From: Prorocentrum cordatum
Lineage: Eukaryota; Sar; Dinophyceae; Prorocentrales; Prorocentraceae
Assembly (NCBI GenBank): GCA_963575745.1
Contig: CAUYUJ010000681.1
Coordinates: 392,084 to 456,083 of the forward strand
Reading direction: 5' to 3'
Length of the DNA stretch: 64,000 nt
Part shown: in pieces, positions 19,755 to 30,819 of the stretch
Position numbering within the stretch: position 1 is the stretch's first letter
Layout: each line of letters starts with the position of its first letter
Position numbers and translations under genes: made by a program
The notes under the pieces: generated by a model
The model's database searches: none
What the model was told of the DNA's origin: nothing
The model's input: only the letters and a program-made list of their open reading frames with translations

Positions 19755-21175
19755 TCAGCGGCCGTCTGGGGGCCGTCGGCCTCGCTCGGCCAGCGCGCAG
19801 CACGCGCCAGGAGCGCGCCCTTGGCACCCTTCAGCGGGTCGATTTCGTCTCGGCCACCAGTCCGAGCACGAGAAGGGCATCAGCCCGAGAAAAGCCCGCA
19901 GCTCGTCCCTCACGGACGGCCACAGCGGCTGCTGAACCGAATGATTCAAGGAGATGAGCTTGCACGCCGAATTCAAGCGCGATAAGACGGGTCGCCGCAC
20001 CAGGCCGCAGAAGGTGCCGCGCCCCAAGATGACCTCCACCATCGCCCCGCTGGCCCTCCCGCGGTTCAAGGTGTCGGAGCGCGGAGTGCAGCCGCCAGTG
20101 CCGCTTCTTCGTCAGCGAGGTGCGCTGCGACTCTCCGTCGAGGATAACCCCGAGTGCCTCCGCGGCGTCGCTCCTCGCCTCTTCCCTGCGCACCAGCAGG
20201 CCGAAGCTCGCGAAGACCTTCGCCGCGTCAGCGAGCGCGCGCTCCACCTGCGAGCGACCATCGCCCATCGCCCCCAGGTTGCCCACGTGCGCGCAGTGCC
20301 TGAGCTCGCGCAGACCGTTGCCCAGGACGTGAACGGCGGGCCGACCGCGGCCCCTCGGCGGCTCCGAGGCGCGGGGCGCGGGCACCCGCTGGCAAAGGCT
20401 CTCGACTGTATACTCGCTGGCAGAAGAAGAGATCCAGGTGGACCCCACGGGCAGCGCCCGCGCTGAAGGCACGATCGCATCTCCTGCAAGGGCGACGGCC
20501 CCGTCGATCACTTGGCCGGCCATGCCGGCGTCCTCGGCCAGCGCATCGGGCAGGCTAAATTATCGCGATAGCCGCCCTGGCATAATCAACCTGTGGAACG
20601 CGTCCTTCACGTCGGCAACACCCACGAATACGGGCACCTCGCAGCCCTCGAAACTCTCGGCCTCGACTCCCGCGAGCCCCTCAGCCGTGAGCAGCTAGGC
20701 GCGCGGCGCCTTCAAAAACTGCTGATTGCACTTTCTGCAGCCCAGAATCATCCGCATCGTCAAGCGCCCCTTCTTCCACAAAGAACAGCCCTGTCCGCTC
20801 GATGCAACTTCGGCCGAACCTCGCAAGCCCGCGCTGCCGCAGGCTGGCAAAAAAGTTGGCGCACCGCCGCCGGCTGCGGCTCAAGCCAGGATCCACGCAT
20901 GGAGTCACGGGGCTGTCATGAATTAGCCTCTGCCCGTCTTCGGCCGATCGAAGCATTCGTCGGCCAACCCCCTCCGTAAAATGGCAGCAGGCGTCGCGCA
21001 GCTCCGCGAAAAGGCCGCGCTCGGCGACCGACTCGGGCGGCGACGCCGCGTCGCGACGGCAGGGTGCAAGCGCCCTGCTGACGAGCTCGCATTCGCACAC
21101 AGCTCGTCCCTGTAGAAGGTCGCGGAAGACCTCATGAGGCGACGGGGAGGGTTCGTCGTCCGGCGCCGGCTGCAT
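19755..21175 (-). pseudogene. Reverse transcriptase remnant of the same retroelement
   Basis: RT blocks are spread over three frames. Frame one (21175-20681) has the fingers region (RTGLFFVEEGALDDA). Frame two (about 20690-20100) has motif A ADVKDAFHRLIMP near 20618-20580, a TAA at 20562-20560, ALPVGSTW, and HVGN at 20289-20278 where YVDN/YVDD-type RTs carry a catalytic Asp. Frame three (20069-19755) has LGRGTFCGLVRRPVLSRLN and LWPSVRDELRAFLGLMPF, blocks that follow the catalytic core in this RT type. With frameshifts, a stop and the lost Asp it cannot be active. No integrase, tyrosine recombinase or LTR was recognised. Confidence 0.68.
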
Positions 21176-21593
21176 CCTCTCCAGGAGCCATTCAGCGCGG
21201 GCGGCAGCGGCCCCGCGCCCTGACTCCCTCCGCGACGGCGGCCCCAGTTGCGAAATCGTAACCAGCGAGCCAACTCAAAGCAGCGAGAGCGCCATCGCGC
21301 TGCGCCTCGAGCGAGCGGCCCCGGCCTCCAGTCACAAGCCGGCCGAGGCGCGCACGCGGCAGCGGAAAGATGTCCCGCGAGCCATCTGATGGCCAGACGC
21401 CTCCACGCCCCATGCGTCGCGGCGGGGGGGGCGGGCGACCCCCCCCGCCTGGGTCGTTGGTCACGGGGCCCCTGCCAGGATATCGGGCCCCCAGCCACGG
21501 CCCTCGCGGCCGCGGTCGCGGCCCCGGGCTCGACTCCCTGCAGCCGCCGCGTCTCGCCCAGACTCGCCGGCCGCGCGCCACGGCGGCTCCGCC

Positions 21594-22793
21594 TCAACCG
21601 TCCAGCGGCGTCGGCGCGCTGGACTCGCGTCCGCGTTCTCTTCCTCGTCGTCGCTGGCGGCCCTCGGACGCTTGCGCCAGCTTAAGCCCCTGCTGTCGCC
21701 TGAGCTCCTCGCGGCGGGCCCTGGCACCCGTTCCGCCCCTGCGGCCAGGCGGGCGCTTGCGGCGACGGCGGGCGCGGCCTGCCGGCCGCGCCTCGTCTGC
21801 CTCCCCCGCTGGGCTCGGAGTCTCCGCCACGCCGCGGCGGCGGCGGCCTCTCTGGCGATCCCGATGGCGCCGCTGGCTCTGGCGGGCCGCCGCCGGCGGC
21901 GCGGGCGCCGGCGGCTCCGGCGCCGGCGCTGGAGGCGGGGCGGGCGCAGCCGCGGGCGGCGGCGGCGGCGGCAGCAGCGGCGCCGCGGGAGGCGCCCCCC
22001 GGCCCGCGCTGCCGCGGGGCGCCATCCGCTTCGACCTCGCCCTGGCCTCGGGCTCCGTCGCCTCGACGGCCAGCGACCAATGCTTCGGCTGCAGCTCGAG
22101 CTCCGTCGGCTTCGCCAGCTTCAGCGCCTCCTCGGCGTACAACAAGAACCTGCCTTTCGCCGTGGCCGCCCGCAGCTCGCGTTTCGTCATGAAGCGCGTT
22201 TCGCGAGCCCGCGCCTCGCGAGGGCCCCAACGGCCTTCGTCGCCAGCGGCCACCCGATGTTGGTGCCAATGGGCCACCTCCTTGAGCGCACCAAGGCCGC
22301 CGCGCCGTCCACGCCCCGTGGAGTAGGTGTCCACGCCCAGCTTCACGCACCCACCCGGGGGCACCTCGAGCTGCAGCCCCGACTCCTCGGCGAGCTCGCG
22401 GAACGCGCAGTCCAATTTGCTACCGTCCGGCTCCAGCCGGCCCTTCGGGAACTCCCACACAGGGTCGGAGCCGCCAGCGCGACGGAGCGCCAGCACCTCG
22501 GGGATCTTCCCCCCGCGCAGCCGAGTCACCATGACACCCGCAGCGACGACCGGCGCCACGGCCGCGTGTTCCCCATCGAACTCGCCGGCCGAGGCGCCCG
22601 GTCGCGAGCCACCACGAGAGGCACGCCGCATGTGAGCCGGCGGCAGCGCAGCTGGCGGCGTCGGGCGCAGCTCGTCCGCCTGCCCAGAGCCCGCGGCAGG
22701 CACAGGCCGCGGCATCGCCGTCGCAGGCGGCCCCACGCGCCGCGCCGGGCGCGCCTTGGCAGGGGCCGAGCCGCACATGAGCAGCTTGACCAT
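21594..22793 (-). CDS. Nudix hydrolase, intronless, with a long basic C-terminus
   Basis: A 399-codon open frame from ATG 22793. Residues about 78-215 form a Nudix domain. The Nudix box runs from G118 through RELAEESGL at 132-140, preceded by PVWEFPKG. The paired Glu metal ligands (136-137) are present. The first Glu of the consensus box (seventh position) is Gly124. The VWEFPKG lead-in resembles diphosphoinositol-polyphosphate or diadenosine-polyphosphate hydrolases, so a nucleotide or inositol pyrophosphate substrate is plausible but not shown. Residues beyond about 250 are Ala/Pro/Gly-rich and then Arg-rich (low complexity). Unlike the neighbouring genes it has no visible intron, which would fit a retrogene. 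No spliced-leader remnant was found upstream. Confidence 0.72.
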   Translation of the reverse strand: MVKLLMCGSAPAKARPARRVGPPATAMPRPVPAAGSGQADELRPTPPAALPPAHMRRASRGGSRPGASAGEFDGEHAAVAPVVAAGVMVTRLRGGKIPEVLALRRAGGSDPVWEFPKGRLEPDGSKLDCAFRELAEESGLQLEVPPGGCVKLGVDTYSTGRGRRGGLGALKEVAHWHQHRVAAGDEGRWGPREARARETRFMTKRELRAATAKGRFLLYAEEALKLAKPTELELQPKHWSLAVEATEPEARARSKRMAPRGSAGRGAPPAAPLLPPPPPPAAAPAPPPAPAPEPPAPAPPAAARQSQRRHRDRQRGRRRRGVAETPSPAGEADEARPAGRARRRRKRPPGRRGGTGARARREELRRQQGLKLAQASEGRQRRRGRERGRESSAPTPLDG

Positions 22794-22864
22794 TATTGGC
22801 GATAGATATAATTATCCCAGTGCGACCCTACCTAGAAGTTGGAGCCCCTAGGAAAGCAGCATTA

Positions 22865-23315
22865 CTAGCAACAGTAAAGCTGAGCTAAAGCTAAAGCTAA
22901 GCTGAAGCTAAGCTGAAGCTAAACTAAAGCTAAAGCTAACGCTAAGCTAAAGATAAGCTAAAGCTAAGCTAAAGCTCAGCTAAAGCTAAGCTGAAGCTAA
23001 GCTGAAGCTAAGCTAAAGCTCAGCTAAAGCAAAGCTAAAGCTAAGCTAAAGCTGAGCTAAAGTTAAAGCTAAAGCTAAGCTAAAGCTGAGCTAAAGCTGA
23101 GCTCTAAAGCCGAAGCTAAAGCTAAGCTAAATCTAAGCTACAGTTAAGCTAAAGCTAAGCTGAAGCTGAGCTGAAGCTAAGCTACAGCTAAGCTAAAGCT
23201 AAGCTAAGGCTAAGCTAACGCTAAGCTAACGTTAAATATACAGCTAAGCTAAAGCTAAGCTAAAGCTCAGCTAAAGCTAAGCTAAAGCTAAGCTAAAGCT
23301 AAAGCTAAATCTACA
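22865..23315. repeat. AGCTAA/AAGCTA satellite
   Basis: About 450 bp of interleaved 5- and 6-bp units (AAGCT and AAAGCT, with occasional GAAGCT and CAGCT). It begins about 60 bp upstream of the Nudix start codon. At 23316-23365 it passes into two direct copies of CTCCCAGGGGACTGGGGGAA. Confidence 0.9.
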
Positions 23316-23495
23316 GCTCCCAGGGGACTGGGGGAACCGCTCCCAGGGGACTGGGGGAACCGCCCGGGGCGCTTTCCACTGCCCGGCCCCTTCAAGCTAG
23401 AGAGTAAGAACCCTTCTAGGCAGAGCCTAGGTAGTGAAAAAAAGAGATCGACACAAATGCGCCACTGCCAGATAATTACTGCGCCCGCACTCCCA

Positions 23496-24182
23496 TCATC
23501 CTTCTCCTCCTCATCCTCCACCTCCTCCTCATCCTCCTCCACCTCCTCCTACACCTCCCTCTCCTGCCAACTCCTCCACCCTGTCTCTTCATTCTCCTTC
23601 CCCCATCTCCCTCTGCTCCTCCTCCTCCTCCTCCTCGTCCTCGTTCTCCTCCTCGTCCTCCTCGTCCTCCTCGTCCTCCTCCTCCTTCTCGTCCTCCTCC
23701 TCCTCCTCCTCCTCCTCGTCCTCCACCTCCTCCTCCTCCTCCTCCTCCTCCTTCTCCCCCTCCACCTCCTCCTCCTGCTCCTCCTCCTCCTTCTCGTCCT
23801 CCTCCTCCTCCTCGTCCTCCACCTCCTCATCCTCCTCCTTCTCCTCCGCCTCCTCCTCCTCCTCCGCCTCCTGCTCCTCCGCCTCCTCCTCCTCCTCCTC
23901 CTCCTCCTCCTCCTCCTCCTCCCTCGCCTCTCCTCCGCCGTCTTCACTCCTCACTCCCGACTCCTCACTCCTCACTCCACACCTCTATCTCCTCCTCCTC
24001 CTCCTCCTCTTCTTCCTCCTCCTCCTCCTCCTCCTCCTCCTCCGCTTCTTCCTCCTCCTCCTCCTCCTCCTCCTCCTCTTCCTCCTCCTCCTCCTCCTCC
24101 TCCCTCCGCCCGCCCCCCCCCCCTCACCAGAGAACGCGGCGCAGCGGGATCGCCTCTTGTGGCGAAACCTCGGAGCGTCGGG

Positions 24183-24242
<60 letters not shown>

Positions 24243-24245
24243 CCC
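23496..24245. repeat. TCC microsatellite followed by a (TC)n run
   Basis: 23496-24115 is TCC with occasional CTC, ACC and GTC changes; 24187-24245 is (TC)n. 23445-23495 carries the GATCGACACAAATGCGCCAC piece also found at 18506-18550. The 564-residue plus-strand frame crossing here has no domain and is rejected as a gene. Confidence 0.9.
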
Positions 24246-24699
24246 TTCGCCCTCTCGCTGGGGGGGGCATCAGTGGCCGCGGAGGGGGGCGTTTGTGCTG
24301 GGCCCTGTCGGACGCAAAATGGGAAGAGGACGGCGAAGAAGGGGAGGAGAAGGAGGAAGAGGAGCAGAGGGAGGGGGAGGAGGAGCTCTCGGCGAGCCCA
24401 GACCTGCAGGTTCGAGGGGGAGGAGGACCGGTGCAATCTCAAGGCGCATCAACGATGTTGCCATAAGCCCTCCCTGCAAGCTCCCTCCGAACAGATCCCC
24501 ACAGTAGTCCCCACTGCAGGATGTGGCCTATTGAAGGACAGCCGTCCGAAAAAGTCAAACAAAAAGGAATGCAACCTCCATTTTCCAGAAAGGGGGGAGA
24601 TGTCTCGCCACGACAAGGCAACAAACAGCACAACACCACTGTTACATGTTTTTTGGTGTGGTAAAACTCGGGCACCGTTCGATTTCCGAAATTATCTAG

Positions 24700-25165
24700 G
24701 AATATTATCCGCGCGTAAACGCAATCCCTGGGACTTCGACGCCGCGACTCAATGTAAATGCTGCGTCATGACAGCCCTGAATCGCGCCACAACGCAATCC
24801 TGTGACCTCCACACCGCGAATCCACGTGTCGATTGCGTCCTGGCAAGCCTACATCGCGACCGAACGCCATCCCTAGAACTTCATTCCTACGAATCGTTGA
24901 TCCGGCTGCTGCAAAGTGTTGAAACACATGTGCGCGGCGCCGGGGCGTGCGCCAACATTTCGAAAAGGAGAGCCGCCCTCCATCCCTGGAGCTGCTGCAA
25001 ACTTTTGACACGAATGCGCGCGACGCTAAAGCGAGAAATCCATTTTAGAACCTGCCCTCCAAATTTGAAGCTGTTGCACTCCTTTGAAACGCATGCGCGC
25101 GGCGCTGGGGCGAGAGGTCCATTGCGAAAACGGCCTGTCCTCCATCATTGAAACTGATGCAACTC
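24700..25165 (+). repeat. Two sets of degenerate short tandem units
   Basis: 24715-24880 has about three units built on CGCAATCCCTGxGACxTC. 24905-25165 has three units of roughly 75-95 bp, built on TTGAAACGCATGCGCGCGGC and GGGCGAGAxxTCCAT. 25170-25950 holds no recognised gene or repeat apart from a short GGA run near 25268. Confidence 0.6.
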
Positions 25166-25950
25166 TTCAGCGTCACGGTCATACGTCTCCGGTCTACGGA
25201 CACGTCTGGGCGTGCGACAGGGAGAAGTACTTCATAAGGAAAGAAGTGGAGGATGATGAAGGAAGAGAAGGAGGAGGAGGAGGAGGAAAACATGAACATG
25301 AACATGAAACCCTCGGATCCAAGAAGTGCCAACTCGCTAGCAAGCGCGATATGATACACACTCACAGCATGCACGAAAGATCAAGCGTTTGGATCTGGGT
25401 GGCCGCTAGATGGCGGTATCGTTTCACCGCCCTGCAGGTTGGGAAAGCACTGGCCAAAGGACCGCCCAAGCGGGCGAGACCGCTCTAAGGGGGCCCCTGG
25501 CACTGCTCTTCATCCTGCCAGTGGGAACGTCCAAAACTCACGAGTCAGAAGGTGAAACCGCCTTCGGAGCAGGTCGCGGGCAGTAGACCCCAGGAGAGAG
25601 GAGGACAACGCAAGAGAGGGAGGCGGCCATCTAGGAGCGACCTTTGCTACTGCCCTTGACCCGACATAGAGGCTTCGCTCGGGGGCGTGCTACAAACGTT
25701 CTACAAACATCCTAAGGAATCCCCTGGAGCTGAAATCGGCTCTCATCCTGAGGACAAACTGAAAGCGAGAAACCTCTAGGCGCCTCACTCCTTGAAACCT
25801 GCCCACTGGGTGGCAACATCCCCCGCTCTCGCAACTCACGAAACCGAATGCTGCCTGCAAAAGCAGGCGGCACAGACACAGACGCTCTCCCCTCAGTAGT
25901 TCTCACTCCTGATCGCTGCTCTGCACCTCCCCCCCGTCGGCTTTCGGATC

Positions 25951-28900
25951 CTACTTCTGGTAGCGCTCCAGCAGGCGTGCGGCGTCCCGCTCCAACGAGC
26001 CTTTGGGTGCTGCCCCATGTTTGCGAACTTCCCCACTCGCTTTGAGATATTTCCCGATCGCATTCTCGAGCTCTCGATACTGGCTGTCGATCGCGAGCGT
26101 GACACGGAACTGCTCGGGCTTGTTCTCTACTTTTGTGGTGGGTCGAATACGGCAGCCTCGAACTTCGTTGGCTAGCTCGATGACTCGCTTTTTCATGATG
26201 ACCTGTGTCCAATACTGTTCGACGATCAGCTTCACGTCGGACGGGCAAGCAGGGTCGGTGCCCATCCCGTAGATCAGCGCGCTCCAGACGTGCAAAAACG
26301 GCGGGCCTAGATCCCCCTTCTGGCCCGACTCGGACATCTTCTGAACTTTGGCATGGTAGGCCACTCCTGCAGCCTTTGCCGCCTTCACTGCGGGATTGCA
26401 AATACATATGAGCCAAGTCTGGAACACGACCCCGCAGACCTCGCGCAGCTCCGCCGCGCAGCTCAAGACGAGCTTGGTCGAATGACGATTACTTGTTTGA
26501 GAACCGCTCCCTTCCCGCCGCCACCGGCTGCTTGCGCAGCCTCCTCCACGAGTCCTGCTCCTCCGCCCACACGCTGAGATGTCTTCCTCGCCCCCCCCCC
26601 CCGTCCAACATCCCGGCCGGCTTCGCGTCCATGGCGCGGCGGAACTTTAGGCGCGGTCTCAAGGTGCGTGCAAAGGTGCTGCTGTAATTGCTCAAATAAA
26701 CCTGCTACATACGGACACAGTGGGCACGCTAATGATGACGGTGCACGAATATCTGCTAAATTTCGGGTCGCATCGAAGGCACAAGCTCCTCGCCGAAGAC
26801 TCTGCGATAGATGTCGCCGACAACTCTCACGATGCGCAAAGACTAGCCCGCGTACGCAACACTGATTGGATATAGAGATCACATGTGCAAGTTCCTGATA
26901 TCCCAGATGTGCTATGATGTGTGTGCGTGTGTGCCGCTCTCCTACCACGATGCACTCGCCCACAGACTCCCCCATCAGACCTTTGCAACTCACAGCGAAA
27001 CGCCCCTGCACCATCTTCACGAGGTACAACTCCTGAAACTCATCCGCCTCAAGAAACTCTGGCGGTGGAACCCGAACGCCTAATGCACGCGCGCGAAGTT
27101 GCCGAGGATCGATGCGATTGAACTCTTCGCTGAACTCTGGATTCGAGAACGCCAGGATAATACGATTCCCTATAACATCGAGGAACGCTGCCCCATCATC
27201 TAGCCCCTCAAGTGCCTGGGCACCTTTCGCTACTTGCTGAGCCCAGGGGGAAGCCCTCGAAGTAAGACGCCCATTGTCCAAGACTGGAACATCACACTCA
27301 AAATGACCGAATAGAGCAGTGAGAACTTGTTGATTCGCCAGCGGCACACGAGTAGCGACTGCCAGTAGCGCAGAAGACGACGAACGGCGCAAGACGCCAC
27401 CATTGAAGAACAGCAGCAGAGGTCATGGAGCGAGGATGTCCAGGAGCCTCTCTATCAAATGCTTTTCCACTCATCGCCCGCCTAGCGTAGCCGGCCACCA
27501 CGTTAGTCTACTTAGCCACCTCTCCCTCACTAGGTAGAAAGCCCTCCAGCCCAGATAAAGCAGTGTTATAGATTTTGGATATGAAGACACACCGACGTAA
27601 ACGATGAGGAATTCCAGGCACACTCCAGATGCCTCCAAGAGAATACCAAGCTCGACGTAGCGCTTTTTCCCTGGACTTCAGCTCAGGCCCAAACCTCGTT
27701 GCCGACGACGACATAAGGAACACAAGACTCTTGATTTCTAAAGCAGCTTTGCCAGGAAACTCTATGAGCCCACCACGATTCTCTCGAAGCTCTTGCCCCG
27801 TCTCAGGACCACGAAGAGAGAGGAGGGCATCCTGCTTGGTAAGATTCTGCCGAAAACCACAGGACTCTAGAGCCGTATCCAGCTCCTGGTTGGACCTCAC
27901 CGACTTGTTTACGAGAATCATCGCATTGTGCCCCGTCAGCTTCTTCGTCAGATCGTCTGCGTACTTAGTCAGTGAAAGATCCGCCAGCTGGCTGGTGAGA
28001 GGACAACGTGCCCGCATTAAAGTCGAGCGTGGGTCCCACTGATGCTGCATGTCGCACCAGTTCGCCACTGGTGGTAAAAAGGTCCTCACGAACGCATTCA
28101 CAGCAAATCTGTCTCCCACCAGGCCGCCGCAGCCTGGTTTCAGGACAACATCCCCATCGCTCCCATGAAGAACAGTTGCAGCACAATCCATTCGTTGCGC
28201 CCCGTATCCCCTATCACCTTCGCGAAAGAGATCAGAAGCAACAGCACGCATGCACTGACGCTTACTAGACGCAAAGGCGTCGGTCAAGTCGTGCGCATTG
28301 GTGATATAAGACAGCCCCCTCTGCTCAAGCCACCACCCCGTCGTGTTCTGAACAATCGCAGCCCCTTCCCGTTGCCGAAACTGGAGAAAACCATGATCTT
28401 GGGGGGGAGCTGTCAGAGAACCGGCTTGTTTCATCAATCCTGCTGCCCACGACTTGCCACATGGATCAAGTAAGTGTACCCAGCGAGACTTGCCATCTGG
28501 CCGAGGAATAGGCGCACCTCGACTTAAATGCCACCGCAGCGGTGCACAGCGGCAATGACGAACAAGTGTGAGACCTCGCAAGAGCAGCTCCTGACCAGAG
28601 CTCATGTCTGGAACCTCAGCAGACATCCCGACCCCTTCACCTCGATGAGACCAGGCATTGTGGGGGAACATGAGGAGCCACCAGAGCTCTAGGGGAGGGC
28701 ACCACTCGGGAACAGCACGACGCTTCCCAGACCGATCGATAGCAAACTTAATAGACATATAATCCCGACGAGCAGCTTCTCGCTCCCATTCAGAAAACGT
28801 TGGCCCTCGAAGAACCCCTCGAAGCTGTTCTTGTTTCCAGGACTCCCAAGACTCGATGACTGTACTCTCCATGCCCCCCTCATACCCCTTCTTTTCGAAC

Positions 28901-30349
28901 TGCCTCATGAGAGTTGCCTTATCCTCTATCACCCCTCGCACAGCCTGGTAGTCCCTCTTCTCGGGGCCCCAGCGAGACCCAGCGAGCCGTCGAGCCAATC
29001 TATTCAGCAAGCCGTCGAGCTCGCCAATGCTCCTGAACTTCAGAGACAAGTGCTTGCTGCTATTTCTCTCGCTCGTGCCGTCGCTGTCGTCGGCTAGCTT
29101 TCGACAATGCTTTGAGCTTCTCTGCTATGCTCTCCTCCTCCTCCTCCGTTGCTCCCTCAAGCCGGCGCCTAAGTTGACGCCATTCTGCCGGGAGAGCTTC
29201 ACGAGCCTTCCGAAGTTGCTGTCGCTGATCACTGGTAAACTGTGCTGGAGTAAAGATTTGCTTTCCCACATCAATCAAGGCAGAATTCATGTGATCGGAA
29301 AAAATCAGCAGTGTTTTTTTCGCAAGAGCCTCTTCCAATCTATCAGAATCGTCCCGAAGACGTGCACGAAGAGACTCCAGAAATTCACGTCGCCTTTCTC
29401 CGCATCGAACACATCGCATGATAAGATCAAAGTCCCACAGGTGACGTGCTGACTGATCCTCATGCGTCCCTCCAGGCGCGAGTAGATATGGGAAAACCAC
29501 CTGCACCACCAAGTGATCGCACGGCTTGGCTTTGGGAATAAGTTGAAGATCGCGGCTGAGACGACGAAGCGGACCTGCAGCCTTCATCACCTGTACAAGC
29601 GGCCGTGGTATGCACACAAAGTCGATCAGAGACGAATGCCCCGTCGTGGAGTAGAAAATTGGTGCAGCACCACGAAAGCAATTGGCAGCCTGCAGGTCAT
29701 GCTCAGACAGTATGGGCCCCATCAGTGCACCAGCATAGTGAGCAAAGGACGCTGTCTGAGGCGGCACCACGTTCAGTTCATCATAATGCCAACCGCTATG
29801 TTCGCCTCGCACCTTGCCCAGCCCATCGTTGAGATCACAACAGAAAAATGGTGTCGTGCGCGATGGAAGAGAAGCTAAACACGTCGCAATCCAGCTCGAC
29901 AGCCTGTCACAAGCCGTTATGTAACATTCCTGCGCATCCAGCTCGCGAGGGCGAGGAGGAAAAGATGCAGCAATCACAGTCACGTCCATCATGCCGTTCT
30001 TCGCGCGGGTCAAGAGCCCTCGACCTCGAATGGACTCTGGAGCAGGGGTGATCTGCACAAGATGTTCAGCACGGATGCGCCTCCCCCAAATTATGCTAAT
30101 GCCGCACGAAGTCGTCACATATGGAGACACAGCATACCCAGCATCCAGACAACGTCGGTGACATGTGCCCTTCTCTCCCGCCAAGATGACACGACGACGT
30201 ATGTTGGTGCCCGTCGAAGCTTTCTGTTTGGTACCAATCACAGCCAAGATATCAAAATGCGTTGTCCGCCTCGCAATATCCTCCACCCTGTCTAGTGCGT
30301 TGGCCGAAAAGGGATTATAGCATCCGACTCGGAGATCAAACATCCCCAA
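25951..30349 (-). pseudogene. LINE retrotransposon, nearly full coding length (EN, RT, zinc finger, C-terminal domain)
   Basis: The best-preserved transposon here. Frame one (30349-29060) starts ATG and encodes an AP-endonuclease-type domain: VGCYNPFS, then CCDLNDG, SLIDFVCIP and PCDHLVVQV. The usual LINE-endonuclease Glu motif is not evident, with IGTKQ in its place. Frame two (29060-27508) is RT with motif A HDLTDAF and KYADD at about 27963-27952. After an in-frame TAG at 27510-27508 the same frame continues (ARRAMSGKAF, then TSAAVLQWWRLAP). Frame three (to 26463) has a C2H2-like finger CPLCPYVAGL...HLCTHLE. Frame four (26466-25951) ends DAARLLERYQK. So there are three frame changes and one stop over about 4.4 kb. 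This suggests fairly recent inactivation, although the EN-RT frame change could also be a programmed shift, since both frames overlap openly. Confidence 0.8.
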
Positions 30350-30378
30350 GAAACGCAGCAGTCAGCAGCGAGGAAACG

Positions 30379-30816
30379 TCAACATCCCATGGAGTGTGAG
30401 GTAGAAGTAAGTGTAGCCACATTATCAGATGACGCCACTTGGCGTCGCACCTGTGCCCTCGTGGCTGAGGAGGAGGAGGAGGAGGAGGAGAAGGAAGAAC
30501 AGGATCCAGCCAAAAAGACCTGCCTGCACATGAGCTTGTGGAGGTCCGCGCGGGTTTCCTGGACCTGCCCAGGTCGTGATCGAGGCGAAGGGCAGGCCCT
30601 GCACCCGAATGAGGCATGTCCCCCGCACGCGCGCGCCGCCCCGACGGCCCCAAGCAGTCGGTGCTGCTCGGCGACGGAGAGGGAGGGAAGAACGTAGAAA
30701 TGGGGGCCCCATTCCACATCTGTGGGACTTTCGACTGGTACGTGTTCGACCACGAACCCCTTGTTAGCCATCGGCGTTGGGCGGTCTTCAACGGTCTTCT
30801 GACGGTCTTCGGTCAT
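30379..30816 (-). CDS. Unrecognised possible 5' exon next to a half introner element
   Basis: An ATG at 30816 opens a frame beginning MTEDRQKTVEDRP with a second Met at about 30768. The first 50 or so residues look like ordinary protein (VVEHVPVESPTDVEWG). The frame then runs into DNA resembling an introner right arm (30536-30585) and into a GGA run, so any exon should end near 30650. No domain is recognised, and this may not be a gene. Confidence 0.25.
   Translation of the reverse strand: MTEDRQKTVEDRPTPMANKGFVVEHVPVESPTDVEWGPHFYVLPSLSVAEQHRLLGAVGAARACGGHASFGCRACPSPRSRPGQVQETRADLHKLMCRQVFLAGSCSSFSSSSSSSSATRAQVRRQVASSDNVATLTSTSHSMGC
30536..30585. mobile_element. Introner-like element, single arm
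   Basis: GGAGGTCCGCGCGGGTTTCC matches the arm GGAGGTCCGCGCGGATTTCT of the family; on the minus strand it is followed by ACAAGCTCATGTGCAG, like the right end of other copies. The partner arm is not visible, so this is a truncated or decayed copy. Confidence 0.45.
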
Positions 30817-30819
30817 TGC

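Noticed and set aside
23457-25151. 564-codon plus-strand frame
   Set aside because: The first half is poly-Leu/Pro from TCC; the rest crosses GA-rich DNA and short tandem repeats with no motif.
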